This document shows positions 8,352-16,300 of a stretch of 64,000 nucleotides of DNA, piece by piece (position 1 is the stretch's first letter; each line of letters begins with the position of its first letter). The position numbers and the translations under genes were made by a program. This DNA comes from Thermovirga lienii DSM 17291 (GTDB taxonomy: Bacteria; Synergistota; Synergistia; Synergistales; Thermovirgaceae), in assembly GCA_000233775.1 (NCBI GenBank), contig CP003096.1, positions 186,001 to 250,000 of the forward strand, written 5' to 3'. The notes under the pieces were generated by a model. That model saw only the letters and a list, made by a program, of their open reading frames with translations. It was not told where the DNA came from and did no database searches.

Positions 8352-8469
8352 TCGCCACCCCTCTTGTTTTGCAAAAAATATATTAAAAAAATATTTTTTT
8401 GTAAAGCGTGTTATTGTTTTGTGTATAGGATTTGCTAAACTAAAAAAGTTAGTGGAGGGGGTGAAAGCT
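8352..8469. promoter_or_regulatory. Divergent promoter region between envelope cassette and Fe-S gene
   Basis: This AT-rich 118-bp gap separates two genes transcribed away from each other, so it must hold both promoters. It contains an imperfect inverted repeat, CAAAAAATAT with ATATTTTTTTG, around 8371-8400, and TTGTAA about 17 bases before TATAGG on the plus strand. These are candidates only; no regulator can be named. Confidence 0.35.
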
Positions 8470-9162
8470 TTGTCTTTTTTTGAGGAACTTAAAGACACGC
8501 TTATTGAAAATGGGGCCGCATTGGTTGGTTTTGCTGACCTTCATGATGTGACGCCTTATTCGGAGCTGCCCTACGGTATATCTATAGGCTTTGCCTTGGA
8601 TCCGGAGATTATAAGCGGTATTACAGACGGGCCAACCCATGAATACGCTAGGCTTTACGACCATGCCAACCGGTCCTTATGGAGCCTGGGAGCCTTGGCC
8701 GAGGAGATGATATTGTCGAAGGGTGGCAGGGTGAAAAATTTGCCGTCCACCATAGACAAAGTTCCTGAAAACTTGAGGACGGCCCTGCCACATAAGACCG
8801 TGGCCACCAAAAGCGGCCTTGGATGGATCGGAAAGTGCGCCCTTTTGATCACCAAGGAGTACGGTTCGGCTTTGAGATTCACTTCTTTGTTGACTGATCT
8901 TCCTCTTCCTGTTGGTGAGCCTATAACAGAATCTAGGTGCGGCGAATGCAGGGCCTGTCTGAAGGCTTGCCCTGTCACTGCGCCTTCTGGAAAGAATTGG
9001 AACAGCTCTTTCGAAAGAGAGGACTTTTTCAATGTATGGAAATGCTATGAAAAGACAAAAATTGAGGCTTCCAGACCCGAGATAGGCAAACTCATATGTG
9101 GGATGTGCATTGCTGCGTGCCCATATACAAAAGCTTACATAAAAAGAAGTGGCGCCAAGTAA
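8470..9162 (+). CDS. QueG-like double-cubane [4Fe-4S] protein
   Basis: 230 residues from a TTG start at 8470, chosen because GGAGGGGG ends eight bases before it; the GTG at 8461 would overlap that site. The protein resembles the core of epoxyqueuosine reductase: KSGLGWIGKCALLI (about 118-131), then two Fe-S motifs, CGECRACLKACP (about 157-168) and CGMCIAACP (about 213-221). It is shorter than typical QueG (300 residues or more) and lacks its C-terminal HEAT-like part, so it is better called a QueG-like paralogue. It would transfer electrons to an unknown acceptor in the cytoplasm. It lies 40 bases upstream of a diguanylate cyclase gene in the same direction, so the two probably share a transcript. 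Confidence 0.7.
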   Translation: MSFFEELKDTLIENGAALVGFADLHDVTPYSELPYGISIGFALDPEIISGITDGPTHEYARLYDHANRSLWSLGALAEEMILSKGGRVKNLPSTIDKVPENLRTALPHKTVATKSGLGWIGKCALLITKEYGSALRFTSLLTDLPLPVGEPITESRCGECRACLKACPVTAPSGKNWNSSFEREDFFNVWKCYEKTKIEASRPEIGKLICGMCIAACPYTKAYIKRSGAK

Positions 9163-9202
9163 CATTCATCGAGTCCCTGCAATTATGGAGGAGGTGCCGA
9201 AG

Positions 9203-10111
9203 GTGAAGCTTGATTTTGATAAGAAATTTTACGAGGAAATAATCGAAAACTTAAATGATGGATTATATATAGTCGATACAAACAGGGTGATAAGGTTCTG
9301 GAACAAGGCTGCAGAAAGGCTCACAGGATTTACCGCTGAAGAAGTTATTGGATATTCTTGTTCGGACAATATCCTCATGCATGTAGACGAAGAGGGCAAC
9401 AGCCTATGCAAAGAGCGGTGCCCCATAGTTTATGCTTTTGAAACGGGGAAAGGGCAGGAAGCAGAGGTTTATTTGCATCACAAGGACGGGCATAGGGTCC
9501 CTGTGTGGATAAGGGTGGGCCTTATTAGGGATAAAGATGGCAATATTATAGGAGCCTCTGAGCTTTTCAGTGATTTGAGTTCTAGAGATGCTTACCGATT
9601 GAAAGTGGCTGAGCTGGAGAGCATTGCCATGTTGGATGCCTTGACCGGATTGCCGAACAGGTATTACATGGAGCACGAGATCAATTCCAGGATAGAGGAG
9701 AGAAAGCGCCTGGGCGTTCCTTTTGGGATTTTGTTTATGGACATCGATCATTTTAAGCATTTCAACGATACCTACGGCCACGATGTGGGCGACAAGGTGC
9801 TAAAGATGGTGGCTCAGACCTTTGTAAGCAACAGTAGGCCTTTTGATGTTTATGCCCGTTGGGGAGGAGAGGAATTTTTAGCAGTCATAAGGAACGTAGA
9901 CGTAGTAGAGCTAGAAAAGATAGGCAATAGGATGAGGATGCTCGTAGGAGAGTCTTTCGTAATGCACGAAGGCAAAAAACTTAAAGTCACCATATCTGTG
10001 GGAGCTACTTTGTTTCGAGATGGCGACACTCTTGAAAGCGTCGTAAAAAGGGCCGACACACTGCTTTACGAAAGCAAAAACGCTGGAAGAAATCGTATTA
10101 CGGTAGGATGA
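9203..10111 (+). CDS. PAS-GGDEF diguanylate cyclase
   Basis: 302 residues from GTG at 9203, preceded by GGAGGAGG eight bases upstream; the ATG at 9185 lacks such a site. An N-terminal PAS domain (about 5-125: IVDTNRVIRFWNKAAERLTG) is followed by a short helix and a GGDEF domain (about 140-300). The active site reads GGEEF (221-225), so cyclase activity is expected. The inhibitory I-site RxxD (RPFD, 212-215) lies exactly five residues before it, so product inhibition is likely. No membrane segment is seen, so the enzyme is cytoplasmic and senses an internal signal through PAS. Its position opposite the polysaccharide cassette suggests that c-di-GMP controls that cassette, which is inference. 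Confidence 0.92.
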   Translation: MKLDFDKKFYEEIIENLNDGLYIVDTNRVIRFWNKAAERLTGFTAEEVIGYSCSDNILMHVDEEGNSLCKERCPIVYAFETGKGQEAEVYLHHKDGHRVPVWIRVGLIRDKDGNIIGASELFSDLSSRDAYRLKVAELESIAMLDALTGLPNRYYMEHEINSRIEERKRLGVPFGILFMDIDHFKHFNDTYGHDVGDKVLKMVAQTFVSNSRPFDVYARWGGEEFLAVIRNVDVVELEKIGNRMRMLVGESFVMHEGKKLKVTISVGATLFRDGDTLESVVKRADTLLYESKNAGRNRITVG

Positions 10112-10219
10112 GCCTGTCTCCGACCTTTGGTTGTCTTCAGCTATTCTAGGGTTTCAAGGAGCTTGAAGGATTAATTCCTTTCTAACTTTCCCGTTGACTA
10201 GCCATGTTTTTTCCTTGAT

Positions 10220-10261
10220 AATAAATAATCAGATATCGGATACGATATCTGATTATTTATT
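10220..10261. promoter_or_regulatory. Perfect 19-bp inverted repeat, candidate GntR operator
   Basis: AATAAATAATCAGATATCG (10220-10238) and its exact reverse complement (10243-10261) are separated by GATA. The repeat lies 19 bases before the ATG of the GntR-family gene at 10281, over the expected promoter and leader. An autoregulatory operator for the following catabolic operon is the simplest reading. A terminator for the cyclase gene is less likely because the stem is AT-rich and ends without a T tract. Confidence 0.6.
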
Positions 10262-10280
10262 GAGGCATGGAGGCTGAAAA

Positions 10281-10946
10281 ATGAAAGTTCCGACTATAGC
10301 TGATTTGGCTCTTGAAGAGATAAGGCAGATGATCCTTTCCGGCCAATTCAAGCCAGGCGAGAAGGTCAATATAGACAAGCTATCAAGAGACTTATCCATA
10401 AGCAAAACTCCCATAAGGGAGGCTTTAAAGGAGCTTGGAAGAGAAGGGCTTCTTTCCTATCAGGCCCGGGAGGGGTGGAGTGTAGCTTCCCACAGCCCTG
10501 AGGAATTTTCTCAGTTGGAAGAATTGCAGCAGGTCTTAAGGTCTTACATAGGAGCCAATATTTACAAGTTTGTAGATAATTTAGACTTTGACGAACTGGA
10601 GAACATAAACGACAACATCATACATTTCGTTAACACCAAGCAGTACGATAGGGCATTTTTGGAAAACGACAAATTTCACATGAAGATCTACGGAGCCCAT
10701 CCCAACAAGATAATTTTAGAACAGCTTCGCCAGGTCAATAATGCCATAGGCCTTCAAAGGCGTTTCATCCTAAAAAAATGCATAGAGAAAGACCCCAAAT
10801 TTTATTTGGACAACCTTAAAAAACAGCACAAAGAAATATTAGATTCCCTCAAGTCAAAGGATGCCCAACGTATCAAGGCTTCTTTTGATCACCACTTCGA
10901 GACCTTAAACGAGATGCTGAAAAGACAGATGGAGGAGGAATTATAA
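10281..10946 (+). CDS. GntR-family regulator, FCD subfamily
   Basis: 221 residues. The N-terminal winged helix (about 8-72) contains LEEIRQMILSGQFKPGEKV and LSISKTPIREALKELGREGL, the family hallmark. The C-terminal all-helical FCD domain (about 80-215) includes the metal/ligand His residues in NDKFHMKIYGAHPN and in DHHFETLN. A GGAGG site precedes the ATG. Such proteins bind an organic acid and control a neighbouring operon. The 19-bp palindrome directly upstream is the likely binding site. The next gene starts three bases after the stop, so the regulator is the first gene of the operon and probably controls itself. The ligand is unknown; an amino-acid-derived acid fits the neighbours. Confidence 0.88.
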   Translation: MKVPTIADLALEEIRQMILSGQFKPGEKVNIDKLSRDLSISKTPIREALKELGREGLLSYQAREGWSVASHSPEEFSQLEELQQVLRSYIGANIYKFVDNLDFDELENINDNIIHFVNTKQYDRAFLENDKFHMKIYGAHPNKIILEQLRQVNNAIGLQRRFILKKCIEKDPKFYLDNLKKQHKEILDSLKSKDAQRIKASFDHHFETLNEMLKRQMEEEL

Positions 10947-10949
10947 GCC

Positions 10950-13805
10950 ATGACCCAGCCCATTTTTAACCCTTCCTACGGGCCCATGAGAGTTTTGGGG
11001 TATGCCTCTGGCTCAGGAGCCACACTGTTTAGGGCATTAGAAATGCAGAAAAAGCTTGAGCAGACCGACGAAGGCAGCCCCTTCCAAATAGTTGGTTTGT
11101 TTTCTGACAACCCTGACTCCAAGGCCGTTCAGCTGGCAAAAGAACTGAACATACCTGTAAAGACCCTGGATATCAGGCAGTTTTATAAGGAACACAATGC
11201 GCCCATAAAAGACAGGGAGGTTCGAAAGCTTTTCGACCAAAAAGCCTTGGAGCTTTGGGAAGACTTAAAGCCCCACCTTATATTGCTTGCCGGTTATGTT
11301 TGGGCCACAACAGAAGAAATTTTGGATGCCCTTCCAGTGGTCAACGTTCACCCAGCGGACCTTTCTGTTCAGAAAGACGGCAAGAGAGCATATGCTGGAG
11401 CTGATGGAGTAGGCGATGCCCTAAGGGCGGGAGAAAAACAGCTTAGGTCCTCGTCCCACTTGGCTACAAGTGAACTGGATGGAGGTCCCATACTCGTTAT
11501 CTCTCCTCCTGTCGATGTGATTCCAGCCGCGGAAGAGATGAGCTTCGAAGATTATAGAAAATATCATCTGAAACTCGTTAATGAGCAATCTCGGATCGTC
11601 GGGGCCAGGACAGTCTATGAGATAGCAATGGGACATTTCCAACTGGACAGCCAGGGCAAAGTCCTTTACAGGGGTGAGTATGTTCCTTTGGGGCTTAGGT
11701 TCGAAAGTTGGGACGAAAATAAGCCCCTTCCAGAGCGACCCCTTGAACCTCTTTATTCTCCTAAGAGCATTGCAGTAATTGGGGCCTCACAGAAGCTTGG
11801 AATAGGAAGGGCAGTTTTGGAGAACATAAAGACCTATGGTTTCAAAGGAGACCTGTTCGCTGTAAACAGGTCAAAAGAAGATGTCTCGGGAGCAAAAGGC
11901 TATAAAAGCGTAAAGGAAATTCCAAAAGAGCTGGATCTAGCCATGATGTGCATTCCTTCTTCAAAGGTGCTTGACGCGGTTCAGGAATGTGCCGAAAAAG
12001 GTGTAAAGGCCATTGTAGGGATAGCCGCCGGCTTCAAGGAAGTGGGCGAAAAAGGCGCCCTTTCGGAGAAGAAGCTTATGGAGATAGTAAACAGGGCAAA
12101 CATGCGCTTTTTGGGTCCCAACTGCATGGGGCTTTTGAATACCGATCCTAAAGTTAAGCTCCATGCCAACATCCTGCAGGGGCTGCCAAAAGAAGGAGGA
12201 GTAGCCTTCGTAACCCAAAGCGGTGCGATAGGGGCTGCCCTTTTGGATTATGCAGAAGAGCTCGGTTTGGGTTTTTCCCAGATCTATTCCACGGGGAACC
12301 AGGCAGATATAAACATAAATGACCTGCTTCCCGTCCTGGAAAAAGACGAGAGCACCAAGGTAGTGCTGTGCTATATGGAAACTTTGCCTGAGCCTGCCAG
12401 GTTCAGGAAAAACGCCCTATCCCTTACAAGGAAGAAGCCGCTGATAGTTATAAGATCCGGCAAGACCGAGGCGGGCATGATTGCGGCACAAAGCCACACC
12501 GGAAGCCTTGCTGGGGACAGTGCCATGATAGAAGCCATGATAGAGCAGGTAGGGGCAATAACGGCAAAGAGTCTGGAGGAGGCTTTCCTTTTGGCGGCCG
12601 CCCTGGAGAGCATGCCCCTTCCTAAGGGAAAAAGGGTTGGGGTTATCTCCAACGCAGGAGGGCCCGGCACATTGGTGGCAGATGCCCTTGCTGAAAGAGG
12701 GTTTGCCCTGCCTTTCCTTCCGGAGGATGCCCGTGCCCGCCTGGCGGAGAAAGTCCTTCCCGAGGCTTCAACAGGAAATCCCATAGATTTAGTGGCTACA
12801 GCTAGACCAGAGCATTATGCCTTGGCAGCTAAAGAGATGGTCCGTTCAGGACTTTACGATGCCTTGGTGGTAATAGTGGTTCCTCCTGCGACGGTGGATA
12901 CAGGTGAGGTCGCCCGCGCCATGCTGCCATACATCAAGGAATTTAATGGCCCCGTACTGTCGTGCTTCTTTGGGCCCAACCTTGGCAGGGATGGCCGCAT
13001 GGTGTTTCAAAAAGAAGGCATACCCTCATTCCCATTTCCAGAACAGACGGCAGAGGTTCTTTCCAAGATGGCCAAGATGGAGACTAGCTGCTTTCACCAC
13101 CAAGCTTGGCCGGACGCCCAAAGGCCTTCTCTATCTGTCAGGAAAGACATAAGGCGCACTTTGGGCAAGAACAAAGGCTTTTTGCCTCCTTTGCAGCTTA
13201 GGGACCTGCTTAATGAATATGGGATAAAGACCGTACCAACTTGGGGTTTGAGCGAAATTGGCTCTTTGGAAGGGATTTACAAAGAAGGAACCTCTTATGT
13301 GCTGAAGGTGGACCACCCGGAAATAATTCACAAGAGCGAAAGCGGCGGAGTGGTGCTCGGGATAAAGACGCTGAGGGAGCTCGAAGAGTCCATCGGCTTG
13401 ATGAAGAAACGCCTCCCCGGAGCAAGGGACCTTTTGGTTCAGGAAATGGCTTCTGGTGAAATGGAGATAATCCTTGGTGCGGTTAAAAAAGGATCTCTTG
13501 GGCATGCCGTCATGATGGGCCTTGGAGGGGTGGCAGTGGAGGTACTGAAGGACACTGTCCTTTTGCCAGTTCCCTTCTCTCCGGCTGAGGCCCATATAGC
13601 GCTTAGAAAGCTAAAGGCATGGCGTCTTATTTCAGGATATCGCGGCAAAAAGGGAGCAGATGTGGAAGAAATAGTCCAATGGCTTGGCAGTTTGGCCCGA
13701 TTGGTTCAGGACTTTCCGGAATTAAGCGAACTGGATATAAACCCTGTCATAGTTACTCCAGAAGGGCTTGTCGCCGTTGATTGGAGAGCTAGCTGGGAAT
13801 TTTAG
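10950..13805 (+). CDS. PurN-like formyltransferase fused to ADP-forming acyl-CoA synthetase
   Basis: 951 residues with two unrelated parts. Residues about 10-240 are a folate-dependent formyltransferase domain. GYASGSGATL matches the loop of PurN, and all three catalytic residues are present: Asn132 and His134 in VNVHP and Asp177 in ELDGGP. Residues about 268-951 are a complete NDP-forming acyl-CoA synthetase: a CoA-binding Rossmann domain starting SPKSIAVIGAS, the ligase domain with the phospho-His loop QSHTGSLAGD (His516), and a C-terminal ATP-grasp domain (about 715-951). The synthetase normally turns acyl-CoA, ADP and phosphate into acid, CoA and ATP. The fusion suggests that a formyl or one-carbon acyl group is passed to CoA and then cashed for ATP; that is inference. 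It is the second gene of the GntR-led operon. Confidence 0.82.
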   Translation: MTQPIFNPSYGPMRVLGYASGSGATLFRALEMQKKLEQTDEGSPFQIVGLFSDNPDSKAVQLAKELNIPVKTLDIRQFYKEHNAPIKDREVRKLFDQKALELWEDLKPHLILLAGYVWATTEEILDALPVVNVHPADLSVQKDGKRAYAGADGVGDALRAGEKQLRSSSHLATSELDGGPILVISPPVDVIPAAEEMSFEDYRKYHLKLVNEQSRIVGARTVYEIAMGHFQLDSQGKVLYRGEYVPLGLRFESWDENKPLPERPLEPLYSPKSIAVIGASQKLGIGRAVLENIKTYGFKGDLFAVNRSKEDVSGAKGYKSVKEIPKELDLAMMCIPSSKVLDAVQECAEKGVKAIVGIAAGFKEVGEKGALSEKKLMEIVNRANMRFLGPNCMGLLNTDPKVKLHANILQGLPKEGGVAFVTQSGAIGAALLDYAEELGLGFSQIYSTGNQADININDLLPVLEKDESTKVVLCYMETLPEPARFRKNALSLTRKKPLIVIRSGKTEAGMIAAQSHTGSLAGDSAMIEAMIEQVGAITAKSLEEAFLLAAALESMPLPKGKRVGVISNAGGPGTLVADALAERGFALPFLPEDARARLAEKVLPEASTGNPIDLVATARPEHYALAAKEMVRSGLYDALVVIVVPPATVDTGEVARAMLPYIKEFNGPVLSCFFGPNLGRDGRMVFQKEGIPSFPFPEQTAEVLSKMAKMETSCFHHQAWPDAQRPSLSVRKDIRRTLGKNKGFLPPLQLRDLLNEYGIKTVPTWGLSEIGSLEGIYKEGTSYVLKVDHPEIIHKSESGGVVLGIKTLRELEESIGLMKKRLPGARDLLVQEMASGEMEIILGAVKKGSLGHAVMMGLGGVAVEVLKDTVLLPVPFSPAEAHIALRKLKAWRLISGYRGKKGADVEEIVQWLGSLARLVQDFPELSELDINPVIVTPEGLVAVDWRASWEF

Positions 13806-13828
13806 GACAATAACGGAGGTGAGCGCTT

Positions 13829-15055
13829 GTGGGATATAAGGAAGAAGGCAAATGGTGGGTAAGTCCGGAAAATTACGCTCCAGAAGTGAGAGCACAGTTT
13901 GGTTTCCCGGAGAAGGTAGAGATTTTGGATACCACCCTCAGGGACGGTGAACAGCAGGCTGGAATAATATTTACCAAGGAAGACAAGCTGAAAATTGCCA
14001 AAGCCCTTGCGGAGGCGGGAGTTCACCGCATAGAGGCAGGGACTCCTGCAGCCAGCAGGGAAGATGCAGAGGCAGTAAAGGCCATCGTGGACGCCAAACT
14101 GGACTCCAAGATATTCGTGTTTGTCCGGAACATGGTGAAGGACATAGAGCTTGCCAAGTCTTTAGGAGTAGATGGAGTCATAGCTGAAATAATAGGAAGC
14201 GAGCATTTGCTTGAGTTCGGTAAGAGGTGGACCTTCGAGAAGGCCATAGAGGCTTGTGTCGAGGCAACTAAGGCAGCCCACGATATGGGCCTTTATGTGA
14301 CCTTTTTCCCGGCAGACTCCAGCAGGGCATCGGACGATTTCCTCTTTCGCATGGTAGATGCCGTGGCTGAGAAGGGCCACATTGACTCTTTGGCGTTGGT
14401 GGATACTTTCGGCTGTTTTTCTCCGGAGGGAGCCGCCAGGAGGGTTAAAAAGCTCCGCGAACGGTACGATTTCCCCATAGAGGCTCATTTTCACAGTGAT
14501 TTCGACATGGGGGTTGCGACGACCATAGCGGCCCTCCAGGCAGGGGCAAGCGTCGCTCACGTCACAGTCAACGGCATTGGGGAAAGGGCAGGCAGCGTGC
14601 CTTTGGAGTCCGTCGTACTGGCTTTGGAAGCCCTCTATGGAGTAAAGACGGGGATTCGGACGGAGAAGATCAAGGGCCTTTCCGATCTGGTCGCAGAACT
14701 TTCAAACTTCCCGGTTTGGCCCATCAAACCTATTACAGGAAGCAGGATCTTCGGTTGGGAGACCGGCTTGCCGTCAAGCTTGTGGTTAAACTGCAAGGAC
14801 ACGGACCCACTGATCATGCTTCCCTATCACTGGCAGCTTACTGGGCAGAACGAGCCCAAAATATATTTGGGCAAAAAAAGCGGCAAGGACAACCTCAACC
14901 TTTGGCTTAAAGAAGCGGGCCTTGATGTCCCCGACGAGCTCAAGCCCGACCTTTTGCAGGCGGTAAAGGATCTTTCCATAAAGCTGAAGAGGGACCTCAA
15001 CATGGAGGACTTCAAGGACCTGGTGGCATCTTTTTTGACCGAGAGGGGGATTTAA
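13829..15055 (+). CDS. DRE-TIM metallolyase (isopropylmalate/homocitrate synthase family)
   Basis: 408 residues from GTG at 13829 with GGAGGTGAG upstream. The signature DTTLRDGEQQAG gives the catalytic Arg38 and metal ligand Asp39. The metal-binding HFH pair is His220 and His222, followed by NGIGERAGS (about 247-255). These features place it in the LeuA/NifV/citramalate synthase branch, which joins acetyl-CoA to a 2-oxo acid or runs the reverse cleavage. The C-terminal 100 residues are shorter than the regulatory domain of LeuA, so feedback control is not expected. The exact substrate cannot be read. Between an acyl-CoA synthetase and an aminotransferase it most likely serves the breakdown of an amino-acid-derived oxo or hydroxy acid. 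Confidence 0.8.
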   Translation: MGYKEEGKWWVSPENYAPEVRAQFGFPEKVEILDTTLRDGEQQAGIIFTKEDKLKIAKALAEAGVHRIEAGTPAASREDAEAVKAIVDAKLDSKIFVFVRNMVKDIELAKSLGVDGVIAEIIGSEHLLEFGKRWTFEKAIEACVEATKAAHDMGLYVTFFPADSSRASDDFLFRMVDAVAEKGHIDSLALVDTFGCFSPEGAARRVKKLRERYDFPIEAHFHSDFDMGVATTIAALQAGASVAHVTVNGIGERAGSVPLESVVLALEALYGVKTGIRTEKIKGLSDLVAELSNFPVWPIKPITGSRIFGWETGLPSSLWLNCKDTDPLIMLPYHWQLTGQNEPKIYLGKKSGKDNLNLWLKEAGLDVPDELKPDLLQAVKDLSIKLKRDLNMEDFKDLVASFLTERGI

Positions 15056-15056
15056 G

Positions 15057-16214
15057 TTGAAATTGTCCCCTAAATACGCCAACTTGAAGCCTACTCCAAT
15101 GCTCAAGATCTTTCAGGCTGCAGCAAAGATGGATAACGTGATAAACCTTGGAATAGGCGAACCTGACTTCGATACGCCAAAGGACATAATAGAGGCAGGA
15201 TGTAGCGCCGCGAAGGAAGGTTTTACCCACTATCCCCCAGTTATGGGATTTTTTGACCTGAGGGAGGAAATATCGTCCTATTGGTCCAAAAAATATGGGC
15301 TGTCTGTTTTGCCTGACGAGATAATGATAACTACGGGAGGCATCCAGGCCTCATATCTAGCGCTGCAGGTGCTGTGTGAGGAAGGATCAGAAATCCTTAT
15401 GCCGGCAATATGTTTTACTCCCTATTTTCAGCAGGCCGATTTCGTGGGCGCCAAGGTAAGAGCGGTACCGCTGGATGAAGAAAACCAGTTTCGTCTTACC
15501 CCAGAAAGCCTGAGCAGGGCAATAACCCCTAAATCTCGCGTGTTAATTCTAAATTCGCCTGCAAACCCCACAGGAGCCGTTCAAACGGAGGAAGATTTAA
15601 GGGGGATTGCGAAAATAGCAGAAGAAAAGGACCTTGTGGTGATTTCGGACGAAATATACGAAGCCTTTATTTTTGACGGCAAACATATTCCTTTTTCATC
15701 CCTTCCAGGAATGAAAGATAGGACTATAACCATTTCGGGTTTTTCCAAAACGTACGCCATGACCGGTTGGCGGATCGGATATGCTTTTGGTCCTTCCGAT
15801 GTCATAAGAGCCATGGGGGTTATCTCTGTAGCGCAGAGCATGGGGGTGAACACCCTTGCCCAGAAGGCGGCGGTTTTTGCCCTTAGAAACAGAGATGACT
15901 TTGTTCACGAAATGGTAAATACCTACAAGAGGCGCACGTCCGTTGCAGCGGAAGCTTTCGATTCTATCCCATCCCTTAAGTGTCAAAAGCCCAAAGGGGG
16001 GTTCTATCTTTTTGTGAACATAAAGGAGACAGGAATGGATTCTGTAACTTTTTGCATGGAGGCTTTGGAGAAGGTTCAAGTTGCCATGATACCTGGCGTT
16101 TCCTTTGGTCAGGAAGGCGAAGGGTATGTCCGCATAGCGTGTACGGTGGATGAGGCCAAGCTGCTTGAGGCGGCCGAGCGGGTCAGAAGGTTTTTGGAGG
16201 AAACCCAACCTTAG
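15057..16214 (+). CDS. Class I PLP-dependent aminotransferase
   Basis: 385 residues from TTG at 15057, one base after the previous stop. It is a fold-type I aminotransferase of the AspC group: NLGIGEPDFDTP (about 30-41), NSPANPTGA (about 166-174), SDEIYE (about 197-202), the PLP lysine in SGFSKTYAMTGWRIGY (Lys231) and the carboxylate-binding Arg in the EGYVRIACT stretch near the end. It swaps an amino group between an amino acid and a 2-oxo acid in the cytoplasm. Tight coupling to the DRE-TIM lyase and the downstream sodium symporter suggests that it takes the amino group from the imported amino acid. The substrate is not evident from the residues seen. Confidence 0.9.
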   Translation: MKLSPKYANLKPTPMLKIFQAAAKMDNVINLGIGEPDFDTPKDIIEAGCSAAKEGFTHYPPVMGFFDLREEISSYWSKKYGLSVLPDEIMITTGGIQASYLALQVLCEEGSEILMPAICFTPYFQQADFVGAKVRAVPLDEENQFRLTPESLSRAITPKSRVLILNSPANPTGAVQTEEDLRGIAKIAEEKDLVVISDEIYEAFIFDGKHIPFSSLPGMKDRTITISGFSKTYAMTGWRIGYAFGPSDVIRAMGVISVAQSMGVNTLAQKAAVFALRNRDDFVHEMVNTYKRRTSVAAEAFDSIPSLKCQKPKGGFYLFVNIKETGMDSVTFCMEALEKVQVAMIPGVSFGQEGEGYVRIACTVDEAKLLEAAERVRRFLEETQP

Positions 16215-16300
16215 GAGGGAGGGAGCGCTTTTCAGTTAAAGCTAAAAAATTTTAAAAAGCACCAGAGCAATGGAAGTTAGATAAAAGGAGGGAGAAGGAG

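Noticed and set aside
8254-8469. Longer N-terminus for the QueG-like protein
   Set aside because: It would overlap the divergent TolC-like gene and read through the shared promoter; TTG at 8470 has the proper ribosome site.
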